64,000 bases of DNA from CBDDBH01 sp965225625 (GTDB lineage: Bacteria > Pseudomonadota > Gammaproteobacteria > JADZEE01). Made by a program: the position numbers and the translations under genes. The notes under the pieces were generated by a model. The model saw only the letters and a list, made by a program, of their open reading frames with translations. It did no database searches and had not been told where the DNA came from. Where the stretch lies: positions 14,157-78,156 of the forward strand of contig CBDDBH010000002.1 of assembly GCA_965225625.1 (NCBI GenBank). The letters are read 5' to 3'. Of this stretch, positions 26,802-34,465 are shown one piece after another (position 1 is the stretch's first letter; each line of letters begins with the position of its first letter).

Positions 26802-27569
26802 TCAGTCGATGCTGTTGAGAAAATTAACGACCGCCGCATTGAACTCCGCGGGTTTTTCAAAATAAGCGGAGTGGCCTGCTTGCGGGATCTCCACATACGC
26901 GGAACCAGTAACCCGCTGCTGGAAAGCCCGAATCGCTTCTGGCGGGAACAAAATGTCGTCCGAGCCGGCGATGAAGAGGCAGGGGCTACCGGTGGCGGCG
27001 AGTTGTTCGGCTGCGCAAGTGTCGGGGAGTCTGCCCGGCAGAGTCTTCAGTGCATACTTGTTAAACGACGCGATCTGCTGATATAGCAAAGCCTCGTTCG
27101 GATGTTCGGCGCGAAAGCGCGCTCCGAGCACGCGTTCAAGCTGACTCAAGTTATCGGTCTTAGCGCGGACACTCGTCATCAATTCGCTGATCTCAGCGGG
27201 CTGTTGCATGCCAACCAGGGTATCCGCTAAGACCAAGGCTCGCACCCGTTGAGGACAACGGCTGGCAAAACCTGAGCATGTGCCGCCACCCATGGACTGA
27301 GCAATCAAAATCACCTGTTCAATCTCTAAATGGTCAAGCAAGGAGATCAAATCATCGACGAACCGGCTGCGCGCCGCGCCGCTGGGATCTGTGGAATTCC
27401 CGAAACCTCGATGGTCGATCGCGATAACCTGATAATTCGCCGATAACACGGGTACCTGTTGGTACCAGGAGGCGTGATTGCCGCCGACGCCATGCGCGAG
27501 CAAAACCGGTGGACCTTGTCCATGGATCTCGTAATACAGGTTTGCATCGTTAGTCTCGAGCGTCGCCAT
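26802..27569 (-). CDS. Alpha/beta hydrolase (3-oxoadipate enol-lactonase-like)
   Basis: The product is about 255 aa. The oxyanion loop LLAHGVGGNHASW, the nucleophile in IAQSMGGGTC, the acid in IAGSDDILFP and the histidine in AGHSAYFEKP make the full catalytic set. The start at 27569 (MATLETN) has AGAGGA upstream and is preferred to an ATG 87 bases earlier. It is divergent from the Rieske dioxygenase alpha gene across 171 bases. Confidence 0.85.
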   Translation of the reverse strand: MATLETNDANLYYEIHGQGPPVLLAHGVGGNHASWYQQVPVLSANYQVIAIDHRGFGNSTDPSGAARSRFVDDLISLLDHLEIEQVILIAQSMGGGTCSGFASRCPQRVRALVLADTLVGMQQPAEISELMTSVRAKTDNLSQLERVLGARFRAEHPNEALLYQQIASFNKYALKTLPGRLPDTCAAEQLAATGSPCLFIAGSDDILFPPEAIRAFQQRVTGSAYVEIPQAGHSAYFEKPAEFNAAVVNFLNSID

Positions 27570-27615
27570 TGATGGTTCCTCTAAGAACATTGCCGTAGCG
27601 CATGGCACGTTGAAA

Positions 27616-27643
27616 GTATGGTGTATACAGCAGAATGCTATAC
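27616..27643. promoter_or_regulatory. Candidate GTATAC-type operator
   Basis: In the divergent region between the hydrolase and the dioxygenase genes, GTATAC (27623-27628) and CTATAC (27638-27643) occur about 15 bases apart. TGTATACA-like sites are typical of several FCD-class GntR regulators, but no regulator is adjacent. Low certainty. Confidence 0.2.
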
Positions 27644-27740
27644 TCAGCGCAGGCAATATCCAATGCTGCAGATTTTTGGCAGCTTGCTACGCCTTATCAT
27701 CTGATCCCGCTTCCGTTCAACGAAAACGGAGTGAGTACCA

Positions 27741-28958
27741 ATGTCCGATCCGTGGGATGACAACCAGATTGAGCTAGACGGCTCGCGCGTCATCAATCGG
27801 CGTATCTACGTAGAGCCTGCCGTGTTCGAGGCGGAAAGAGCGTCGATCTTCGCAAGCACCTGGCAGTGGGTCGCCCACGAAAGCGAAATGCCGGCGCCCG
27901 GGGATTATGTTAGCTGCACAATTGCGGGTCGCAACATCGTCGTCGCACGGGACAACGCCGGCGGCACAAACGCTTTCTACAACACCTGTACACATCGCGG
28001 CGCCTGCTTGACCGAGCGCCCCAAAGGCAATTGCGGCGGCAAATTCGTGTGCATGTATCACGGCTGGAGTTTTGATACCGCCGGCAAGCTGGCAGGCGTT
28101 ACTTGGGCTGAGGCATATGGGGAGGAATTCGATCGCCGGCTGTACGATATTCCCGCTATTCGCGTAGAGATCTTTGCCGGGCACATATTCGTCGCGCTCG
28201 GTGAAGTGCCGCAGACGCTGGTAGAGTACCTGGGCGAGACCGCGGATTACATCGAACAGTTTACCGGTCAGCATGAGGCACTCGGCCGGGTGCGTTGGCT
28301 TATCGAGGGCAACTGGAAGCTCTGGCACGAAAACTTCCGTGACAATTACCACCCTGAGTTCACGCACCGCGTCGTCGGTGCCGGTTATCGGGGTATTGAC
28401 GTTAAAGGGATCAATATGGAACTTGAGCCCGCCCATAGTCTGCTCAAGTTTCCGCCGCAACGCGATGCCCGTCAGATCGAAGGCCTGCTACGCGAAGTCA
28501 GCGGGCACGAGATTGATATAAAGCAAACGCTTTATCGCCGTCCGCCGTTCGACGTGGACATAAACGGCGACCTGCACATTCTCGCCGTGTTTCCCAATCT
28601 GGACTTTCAGAGCTATCTCGACGGTGCGGGCGGAACTTTTCTACAGGTCGTGCGACCCATCGCTGTCGATAAGACGATGGTGGAATTGGTGGCCTTCGGC
28701 GTCGCCGGCGAACCGGCGCAGGCACGCTCGTGGCGGCTCAAGCGGGAAATGGATATTCAGACATCTGCAGGGAAGGTCAGCGGTGACGACGTCGAAGTCG
28801 CACGGCGCTGCACGACGGGGTTCAGCGCGGTCAAAGAAGTCCCCTGGTCGACCATAGACCGTGGCCACGCACCCGGTACAGCCGGCGACAAAAACGACGA
28901 GTACGCAATGCGCAAGTTCTACCAGGCCTACAAGGAATACATGGGCGAGGCATTGTAA
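27741..28958 (+). CDS. Aromatic ring-hydroxylating dioxygenase, alpha subunit
   Basis: The product is 405 aa. Rieske ligands are in CTHRGACL and CMYHGWSFDTAG near residues 82-105, and the mononuclear Fe site is in ENFRDNYHPEFTH. Unlike the other two Rieske oxygenases in the window, it is followed after two bases by a gene for a small beta subunit, so it should form an alpha3beta3 dioxygenase. A LigB-type ring-cleavage dioxygenase follows in the same operon, giving a hydroxylation and cleavage module. Confidence 0.92.
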   Translation: MSDPWDDNQIELDGSRVINRRIYVEPAVFEAERASIFASTWQWVAHESEMPAPGDYVSCTIAGRNIVVARDNAGGTNAFYNTCTHRGACLTERPKGNCGGKFVCMYHGWSFDTAGKLAGVTWAEAYGEEFDRRLYDIPAIRVEIFAGHIFVALGEVPQTLVEYLGETADYIEQFTGQHEALGRVRWLIEGNWKLWHENFRDNYHPEFTHRVVGAGYRGIDVKGINMELEPAHSLLKFPPQRDARQIEGLLREVSGHEIDIKQTLYRRPPFDVDINGDLHILAVFPNLDFQSYLDGAGGTFLQVVRPIAVDKTMVELVAFGVAGEPAQARSWRLKREMDIQTSAGKVSGDDVEVARRCTTGFSAVKEVPWSTIDRGHAPGTAGDKNDEYAMRKFYQAYKEYMGEAL

Positions 28959-28960
28959 TT

Positions 28961-29491
28961 ATGAACGCAGAAAACGAGGTCGAAGCTCCGGCGAAACGAG
29001 CGACACGAGCGAGACCAAGCGACGCCGAGCTTTGGATCGAACGGGAAATTCGGTCACTGATCCTGGATGTGGCGCGGTTGTCCGATGAGCAGCGCTATCG
29101 CGACTGGAGCGACCTGTTCGTCGACAATGCAGTCTATGCTGCGATTACCTACGAGAACCTGAATGACAAAGGACTCTACCTATTCTGCGATGAGGGCATC
29201 CACTCGATCCGCGAGCGGTCAGCCTACCTGGAGGGCGTCTGGCAGGTGCCCAGAGGCAAGACACTTCACACCGTAAGCAACATAGAAGTGACGGATATTT
29301 CCCACGATACTGCTAAAGCACGCAGCTACTTCGTCATCTATCGCACCGGGGACATGGAACACTCAAAGTTGCATGCCTGCGGCGAATACCGCGATAGCTT
29401 CGTGCGACAAGACGACCACTGGCTGTTCGGGGAACGCCTGGTGATCGTCGATACCAATCTGCTTCCCCCGGAATTTACGGAGCTACTCTGA
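28961..29491 (+). CDS. Aromatic ring-hydroxylating dioxygenase, beta subunit (NTF2-like)
   Basis: The product is 176 aa, the normal size for ring-hydroxylating dioxygenase beta subunits with the cone-shaped NTF2/SnoaL fold. IEREIRSLILDVARLSDEQRYRDWSDLFVDNAVY-like start (residues about 24-57) and the C-terminal GEYRDSFVRQDDHWLFGERL fit the family. The subunit is structural. Its stop overlaps the next start (TGATG). Confidence 0.88.
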   Translation: MNAENEVEAPAKRATRARPSDAELWIEREIRSLILDVARLSDEQRYRDWSDLFVDNAVYAAITYENLNDKGLYLFCDEGIHSIRERSAYLEGVWQVPRGKTLHTVSNIEVTDISHDTAKARSYFVIYRTGDMEHSKLHACGEYRDSFVRQDDHWLFGERLVIVDTNLLPPEFTELL

Positions 29492-30480
29492 TGGGTAATG
29501 TCGTTGCAGGAATAGGTACCTCCCACAGTCCGGCGCTCAACATGACGCCGCCGGCTTGGCGTGTCAGGGCAGAAGTCCTCGACAAAACCAAAGTGCCGTT
29601 GTTCGATCCCCTCGGCAAGCGCGTGACCTACGAGGAAGCCCTCGCAAACGCGGACCCTGCAATCGCAAACGAGATAACCGACGAAGTTCTGGACAGGCGC
29701 CATGCTTCGAATCAGCGCGCCATCGCCGCAATCACGCAGATATTGCACGACTGCAAGCCCGATGTGATGGTCATCATCGGCGACGATCACCACGAGGTGT
29801 TCAAAGAAGACAACCTGCCGTCGCTGGCCATCTGCTGCGGTGAATCAGTGCCCTTTCTGCCGACCGGGATTTTAAAATGGCCTTATCAGCCAGAACTCAA
29901 AACCGATCTCTGGTATCCGGAACAACGTGTGGAGTATCCGGTCGCTACGGATCTGGCCAGCCACATCGTTGGCTCGCTGACCGAGAACAACTTTGATGTT
30001 GCTTGCTCGCGCTATCATGCGGACGGCGTGGGAATGAGTCACGCCTTCGCATTCCCGTATTGGCGGTTGATGCAGGAGCGCATAATTCCGACGATTCCCG
30101 TGTACTTGAACACCTACTTCCCGCCCAACCAGATGTCGCCCCAGCGCTGTTATAACGTAGGTCGCGGCATCAAGGAGGCGGTCGAGAGTTGGGATGCAGA
30201 CACACGCGTGGCTGTTGTCGCCACCGGTGGGCTGAGCCATTTTCTTATTGACGAGGAGTTGGATCAGGAGTTCATCACTGCGCTCCAGAGCCGCGGCCAG
30301 GAGAGCATCACGGGATTACCGGTCGAGAAGTTGAACGGCGGCACCTCTGAGCTGAGAAACTGGATTGCGCTCGCCGGCGCCGTCGAACATCTCGACACAA
30401 TGAAACTCGTCGATTACGTGCCCTGTTACCGGTCGCTCGCCGGCACGGGTTGTGCGATGACCTTCGCGCACTGGCACTAG
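29491..30480 (+). CDS. Extradiol ring-cleavage dioxygenase, class III LigB type
   Basis: The product is 329 aa. N-terminal GTSHSPAL and IIGDDHHEVFKEDN carry the expected iron-ligand histidines; LSHFLIDEELDQEFI and the C-terminal GGTSELRNWIALAGA match LigB-family catalytic subunits. It should open a catechol, protocatechuate or gallate-like ring made by the dioxygenase encoded just upstream. No LigA-type small subunit is adjacent, as in gallate dioxygenase-like single-chain enzymes, though at 329 residues it lacks a fused one. Its TAG stop lies in the CTAG at the edge of a MITE insertion, so the original C-terminus may have differed. Confidence 0.88.
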   Translation: MGNVVAGIGTSHSPALNMTPPAWRVRAEVLDKTKVPLFDPLGKRVTYEEALANADPAIANEITDEVLDRRHASNQRAIAAITQILHDCKPDVMVIIGDDHHEVFKEDNLPSLAICCGESVPFLPTGILKWPYQPELKTDLWYPEQRVEYPVATDLASHIVGSLTENNFDVACSRYHADGVGMSHAFAFPYWRLMQERIIPTIPVYLNTYFPPNQMSPQRCYNVGRGIKEAVESWDADTRVAVVATGGLSHFLIDEELDQEFITALQSRGQESITGLPVEKLNGGTSELRNWIALAGAVEHLDTMKLVDYVPCYRSLAGTGCAMTFAHWH

Positions 30481-30624
30481 CAGGCTGTTAAAAAAGTCTC
30501 AGGCGAGTGCAAGACAAGGCGAAATCGGACCAAATTGCGCAGTGTACACGCCAGTACACGAGCATTTTTCGTCCGATTTCAACGCAGTATTGTGCCGGCT
30601 GAGGGTTTTTCAACAGCCTGCTAG
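30477..30624. mobile_element. MITE-like palindromic element, 148 bp
   Basis: The terminal arms CAGGCTGTTAAAAAAGTC (left) and the inverted CAGGCTGTTGAAAAACCC (right) bound a sequence whose two halves pair almost throughout, including GAAATCGGAC with GTCCGATTTC and GTGTAC with GTACAC near the centre. CTAG stands at both edges (30477-30480 and 30621-30624), consistent with a short target duplication. It carries no gene. It lies between the LigB gene and a Rieske oxygenase whose GGAGG site begins just after it. Confidence 0.8.
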
Positions 30625-30645
30625 GGAGCGCACCGGAGGACGACC

Positions 30646-31923
30646 ATGTTTACAGCCCAAGACAACGATTTGCTGATGCGCGTCGGCCCCGGGACGCCAA
30701 TGGGCGATCTGTTCCGGCGATTCTGGGTACCGTTCATGATTGATGAGGAGCTTGCCGAACCGGATGCGACGCCCAAGCCCGTCACACTGCTCGGAGAGGA
30801 GTTGCTCGCATTTCGAGATTCGGACCGAAGGATCGGCCTGGTGCAGCGTTATTGTGCGCACCGGCGCGTCGATTTGTACTACGGCCGTAACGAGGAGTGC
30901 GGGTTGCGCTGTGCCTACCACGGCTGGAAATACGACGTTGAAGGCCGCTGTGTCGACATGCCGTCGGAACCCGCGGATTCGACGTTCAAGGACGAGGTGC
31001 GACTGACGGCCTATCCGACACGCGAATGGGGTGGCGTGATCTGGGCCTACATGGGCCCGGCGGAACTTCAATCGGAGCCACCCCAGTTTGAATGGGGTCG
31101 GGTACCGGCGGAACAACGCTACGTCGGCAAGCGTTTGCAGGAGACCAACTATGCCGCCGGCGTGGAAGGCGGGATCGATTCGAGTCACGTTTCAATCCTG
31201 CACAGTCTGCTGGATCCTGATAAACCCGATCTTCCGTATAGCGAACGCCAGAAGGCACTCGTTTCAACTCTGCCATACCTCGCCGCCGACACGCGACCGA
31301 AATTCTTTGTAAATCCCACTGATTACGGTTTCCTGGTGGCAGCCAGGCGAGCGGCGGACGCAGAGCATTATTATTGGCGCATTTCGCAGTTTCTGATGCC
31401 CTTCTACACCATCGTGCCGCGCTCCAGCCAAGATGCACCGATGTTCTGGCATTCGTGGACCCCCATCGATGATGAACGTTGCTGGGTATTCACCATCACC
31501 TGGTCACCGGATAAACCACTGACACTGGAAACAAGGGATGCCCGCGGCGTACATGCAGAAGTGCTGAATGACGGATCCTATCGACCAACACACAGCCGGC
31601 AGAACGAATACCTGATTGATAGAGAAGTGCAACGCACTCGTTCAACTTCGGGCATCGAGGGCATTGGCAATCAGGACTCCGCAATCCAGGAAAGTATGGG
31701 TGCGACCGTCGATCGATCGAAAGAGATGCTGGGTTCCAGCGACACCGCCATCGTCGCTTTTCGCAAACTGCTGTTGAAGTCGGCGCAGGCACTGCAGGAA
31801 GGAAAAGCGCCGAAAGCTCCGCTTCATCCTGAGTGGTACCGCGTACGTTCCGGCGGCGTCGTCGTTCCTAAGAACGACGATTTCAAGGAAGCGGCGCGCG
31901 ATATGCTGATCGCAGAAGTTTAA
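30646..31923 (+). CDS. Rieske oxygenase, phthalate 4,5-dioxygenase type alpha subunit
   Basis: The product is 425 aa. Rieske motifs CAHRRVDLYYG and CAYHGWKYDVEG lie near residues 69-92. The catalytic iron site is in GGIDSSHVSILHSLLD, with His four residues apart. The longer C-terminal half resembles homotrimeric phthalate dioxygenase-like enzymes that work without a beta subunit, usually with a fused FMN/ferredoxin reductase, which is missing here. GGAGG precedes the ATG by eight bases. It is the last catabolic gene before the integron. Confidence 0.9.
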   Translation: MFTAQDNDLLMRVGPGTPMGDLFRRFWVPFMIDEELAEPDATPKPVTLLGEELLAFRDSDRRIGLVQRYCAHRRVDLYYGRNEECGLRCAYHGWKYDVEGRCVDMPSEPADSTFKDEVRLTAYPTREWGGVIWAYMGPAELQSEPPQFEWGRVPAEQRYVGKRLQETNYAAGVEGGIDSSHVSILHSLLDPDKPDLPYSERQKALVSTLPYLAADTRPKFFVNPTDYGFLVAARRAADAEHYYWRISQFLMPFYTIVPRSSQDAPMFWHSWTPIDDERCWVFTITWSPDKPLTLETRDARGVHAEVLNDGSYRPTHSRQNEYLIDREVQRTRSTSGIEGIGNQDSAIQESMGATVDRSKEMLGSSDTAIVAFRKLLLKSAQALQEGKAPKAPLHPEWYRVRSGGVVVPKNDDFKEAARDMLIAEV

Positions 31924-31938
31924 TTCGGTTGGGCGTTC

Positions 31939-32009
31939 GCTTAACGACTAGGCTCAGGGTATCCACTAAACCGTAGCAACTATCGCGTCGGCCCTGCGCC
32001 TGGCTAGGT
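31939..32009 (-). repeat. attC recombination site of cassette 2
   Basis: On the minus strand the site runs from ACCTAGC (32009-32003, one mismatch from RYYYAAC) to GTTAAGC (31945-31939, a full match to GTTRRRY), 71 bases in all. Internal arms CAGGCGCAGGG and CCCTGAGCCTAG pair with a single mismatch, so it can fold as a hairpin as attC sites do. Confidence 0.75.
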
Positions 32010-32018
32010 GTTGCGGAT

Positions 32019-32459
32019 TCAATTCTCCTTTTTGCAGAGGCTCGGACGAAACTCTTGGTCCATGGTTCCCTCGGTGCATTTCCATTCAAGTTTGTATGAA
32101 CCTTCAATGATCTTGCCGGAAAATACGATTGTCTTGTTGTGGATTTCCTCAAACACGATTGTGCTTCCTTTTACATATTCGACCGTAATTCTTCCGCGCG
32201 AGTAACTAATATTCTCCACGAACTGAGAGGCCGTTAGTTCGTCGTCTAAGTGTAGGTCTTCCAGGTTCGTTGGCCAGTTTTTATGTTCTGAAACGTGTCG
32301 ACTAACTGCTGCTCTAATGTGCGCCACCGCGGAAATGCCTTCCCGGACGGCGTGCCGCGGCGTGTAATCGTCGCCAGTGCCCAAGAAGGCGGGCATAGAG
32401 GCGAACAGGACCAGGAATACGGTAATTAGGACGAGCGATAGCGTAAAAGTTTTGCTCAT
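32019..32459 (-). CDS. Cassette 2: type IV pilin-like protein
   Basis: A product of about 146 aa begins at the ATG at 32459, 19 bases inside the cassette after AGGTGG. An N-terminal hydrophobic segment (TLSLVLITVFLVLFASMPAFLG split over residues 5-26) is followed by DYTPRHAVREGISAVAHIRAA, much like the DYTxRAQVxEA helix of type IVa pilins, then HKNWPTNLEDL. The C-terminal WKCTEGTMDQEFRPSLCKK reproduces the disulfide-bonded tail of major pilins. The usual prepilin peptidase site (GFTLIE) is absent, so it is probably anchored or secreted differently. Function is unknown. Confidence 0.7.
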   Translation of the reverse strand: MSKTFTLSLVLITVFLVLFASMPAFLGTGDDYTPRHAVREGISAVAHIRAAVSRHVSEHKNWPTNLEDLHLDDELTASQFVENISYSRGRITVEYVKGSTIVFEEIHNKTIVFSGKIIEGSYKLEWKCTEGTMDQEFRPSLCKKEN

Positions 32460-32471
32460 TCGACGTTGGCC

Positions 32472-32641
32472 ACCTAACGAGGCTGTAGAAAAAGTCCCGT
32501 GAATCGAAAAAAGGTCCAATCCAGGGATGCTAAAACCATTACACCACTCCGGATCACCATTCTCAACGCCATGGTCAGAGACGGCAACGATTGGAGTGAA
32601 AAATATGTCTCGACGTTGCAAATCACAGTCGCTGGTTAGGC
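32472..32641 (-). repeat. attC-like site of cassette 1 (long, 170 bp)
   Basis: On the minus strand, GCCTAAC (32641-32635) fits RYYYAAC and GTTAGGT (32478-32472) fits GTTRRRY. The 170-base spacing is longer than most attC sites, and only short parts of the interior pair. Its distal end, GGGACTTTTTCTACAGCC, resembles the arms of the MITE at 30477-30624, so the site may have been enlarged by an insertion remnant. Confidence 0.6.
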
Positions 32642-32656
32642 GACAGTTCGCTCAGA

Positions 32657-32968
32657 TTACGCCGCTGTATTTTGAAGATGTTCCCAAAATGACTCGCCAT
32701 CGATGTCACCGAATTCATCCACGAGTTCCGTTGAGACGTTCGTGAGGTACTTATCGTAAACCGTTTCTCGTTCGTGTTTTAGCGGAGACGCGCAGTAACA
32801 GCTTTCATACCACTCGATCGTGTTTGGACTGGTAACTTTTGCTTCTTTCATCGCCGACACAATCGCAGTGCCATCAGGTCTCTGTTTCTGGACGGTACCG
32901 TCGGTCAGCACTTTGTAAAAGGCTGCGACCTTATTCGGGATCAGATCGGCTTTCACTTTGTATTTCAC
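32657..32968 (-). CDS. Cassette 1: hypothetical cassette protein
   Basis: A 103-aa product starts with GTG at 32968, five bases after AGGAG and about 20 bases from the attI core. It is mixed alpha/beta and soluble, with a Lys-rich N-terminus and CYC in the middle; no signal peptide or membrane segment is seen. It resembles a small family of unknown function (MKYKVKADLIP at the N-terminus) that I cannot name. Its position next to attI makes it the most recently inserted cassette. Confidence 0.75.
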   Translation of the reverse strand: MKYKVKADLIPNKVAAFYKVLTDGTVQKQRPDGTAIVSAMKEAKVTSPNTIEWYESCYCASPLKHERETVYDKYLTNVSTELVDEFGDIDGESFWEHLQNTAA

Positions 32969-32984
32969 TATTACTCCTGTTGCC

Positions 32985-33037
32985 GCCTAACTATAAGTAG
33001 GGGACCTAAAATCCGAAGTTTTAATCATACGTTGGGC
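32985..33037 (-). promoter_or_regulatory. Presumptive attI recombination site
   Basis: The core GTTAGGC (32991-32985 on the minus strand) marks the attI-cassette 1 junction. GCCCAAC (33037-33031) is an RYYYAAC-like inverse core about 50 bases toward the integrase, as in an attI simple site. The remaining bases to the integrase start (33128) should hold the accessory integrase sites and promoters, which I could not identify individually; no clear LexA box was seen. Confidence 0.6.
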
Positions 33038-33127
33038 CGAAATAATTCAATTGACTCCTTAAAAGCAACGATTTAGGGTTCAATAGTACGGACACTTTTA
33101 GTAAGGCATAGAGCAAGGAGGCTCGCC

Positions 33128-34300
33128 ATGGAAAATCCCCGCCTGTTGAATCAGGTCCGCGACGCATTACGGCTTCGGCACTACAGTATTCGCACCGAGC
33201 AGACTTACCTGCAGTGGATTAAGCGCTTCATTCTGTTCCACCACAAACGTCACCCGTCGGAAATGGGCGAAGCCGAGGTGTCCGCGTTCCTGACCGACCT
33301 CGCCAGAGAGCGAAACGTCGCCGCCTCCACTCAGAATCAAGCCCTTTCGGCGATTTTGTTTCTGTACAAGCATGTTCTCGAACGCGACTTGCCGTGGCTC
33401 AGCGACGTTGTACGGGCAAGGCAGCCGGAGAAACTGCCGTTTATTATCGCCCGACAGGATGTGGAGCGGGTGCTGAACCTGATGCACGGGCGGCAGCAAC
33501 TTATCGCGCGCCTTATCTACGGGACCGGCATGCGAGTGATGGAAGCGTTACGTCTGCGGGTGCATGACGTCGACTTTGAATATCGGCAGACCATCGTCCG
33601 CTCCGGCAAGGGCGGCAAGGACCGTGTCACCGTCTTGCCTGACACGATAATTGCAGACCTGGAGCGCCATCTTGCTCGCGTCAAGGGTTTGCACACTTCG
33701 GACTTGGCGGCGAGTTATGGCAAGGTGTATCTACCATTTGCGCTTGCGAGAAAGTACCCGAATGCCGCGCGCGAGTGGGAATGGCAGTATGTTTTCCCGG
33801 CCGAGAAACTCTCTACCGATCCCCGCTCTGGCGCGATACATCGGCACCACGTCTCCGATTCCGCTGTTCAGCGTGCCTTACGCCAGGCCGGCAGCAGGGC
33901 GAGACTGGCCAAACGATTGACCCCGCATACCTTGCGGCACTGTTTTGCCACACATTTGCTGGAAGCAGGCTATGACATACGCACCGTGCAGGAGCTGCTC
34001 GGTCACCGCGACGTAAAGACCGCAATGATCTACACGCACGTCATGAAAAAGGGAGCCAGGGGTGTTCGCAGTCCGCTCGACCGCCTTTGCACTAGCTGTC
34101 AGCCCGAATCTTGTGTTCATGTCGAGTTTTTGAAAGCACACCGAAGCCCCGTTCTTTTCATGAAAAAATTCATGCTAGCCAGGTGCGCCGATCGCACTAC
34201 TGTTACTCGCAGCGGCTTGGGGGGAGACCGGCTGCAGTGGGATGGAGCCGGCGGATTCGGTGTTATTAAACGACCGGATCTACACTGTCGATGCCGCTAA
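33128..34300 (+). CDS. intI: Integron integrase (tyrosine recombinase) with C-terminal readthrough
   Basis: The N-terminal SAM-like domain (LRLRHYSIRTEQTYLQWIKRF) is followed by the catalytic domain with Arg in GTGMRVMEALRL, HxxR in LTPHTLRHCFATHLL, His in ELLGHRDV and Tyr in MIYTHV. The IntI-specific insert is present, including DLAASYGKVYLPFALARKYP and WEWQYVFPA. Native integrases end just after GVRSPLDRL, near residue 320 (34087); here the frame continues for about 70 codons into an amidohydrolase relic. AAGGAGG precedes the ATG. It is expected to excise and insert cassettes at attC and attI; whether the tail impairs it is unknown. Confidence 0.95.
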   Translation: MENPRLLNQVRDALRLRHYSIRTEQTYLQWIKRFILFHHKRHPSEMGEAEVSAFLTDLARERNVAASTQNQALSAILFLYKHVLERDLPWLSDVVRARQPEKLPFIIARQDVERVLNLMHGRQQLIARLIYGTGMRVMEALRLRVHDVDFEYRQTIVRSGKGGKDRVTVLPDTIIADLERHLARVKGLHTSDLAASYGKVYLPFALARKYPNAAREWEWQYVFPAEKLSTDPRSGAIHRHHVSDSAVQRALRQAGSRARLAKRLTPHTLRHCFATHLLEAGYDIRTVQELLGHRDVKTAMIYTHVMKKGARGVRSPLDRLCTSCQPESCVHVEFLKAHRSPVLFMKKFMLARCADRTTVTRSGLGGDRLQWDGAGGFGVIKRPDLHCRCR

Positions 34301-34455
34301 ACCGTGGGCCGACGCGCTGGCAGTTCGTGGTGATCGGTTCGTCTTCGTGGGGAGTTCGGCTAAGGCGCGGGACTCAATCGGTGAATCAACCGCGGTAACC
34401 GACCTGCAGGCCAGGATGGTCATGCCGGGTATTCAGGATGCCCACACCCATTTCA
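34160..34455 (+). pseudogene. N-terminal remnant of an exported YtcJ-like amidohydrolase
   Basis: From 34242 the frame reads MEPADSVLLNDRIYTVDA, ALAVRGDRFVFVGSS and MVMPGIQDAHTHF, the typical N-terminus of YtcJ-type metal-dependent amidohydrolases, then homology stops in the metal-binding HxH motif. Upstream in the same frame PIALLLLAAAWGETGC looks like a lipoprotein signal peptide, but the basic start MKKFMLA (34160) is one frame off, implying a frameshift. The remaining 400 or so residues are missing, so the gene is dead. It marks a recombination boundary next to the integron. Confidence 0.75.
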
Positions 34456-34465
34456 AACTAGCTAA

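Larger units (their letters stand above)
31939..34087. mobile_element. Chromosomal integron: intI, attI region and two cassettes
   Basis: The integrase is on the plus strand and the array extends away from its 5' end on the minus strand, the standard divergent layout. Core sites GTTAGGC (32991-32985), GTTAGGT (32478-32472) and GTTAAGC (31945-31939), read on the minus strand, bound two cassettes of about 0.5 kb. Each holds one gene starting within about 20-25 bases of its core site and reading toward its attC. The array ends beside a Rieske oxygenase stop and the integrase end runs into a broken amidohydrolase gene. Confidence 0.85.

Noticed and set aside
32500..32620. Transposase remnant between the two cassette genes
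   Set aside because: Only a MITE-like end was visible and no transposase coding similarity was seen; attC explanation fits the cores better.
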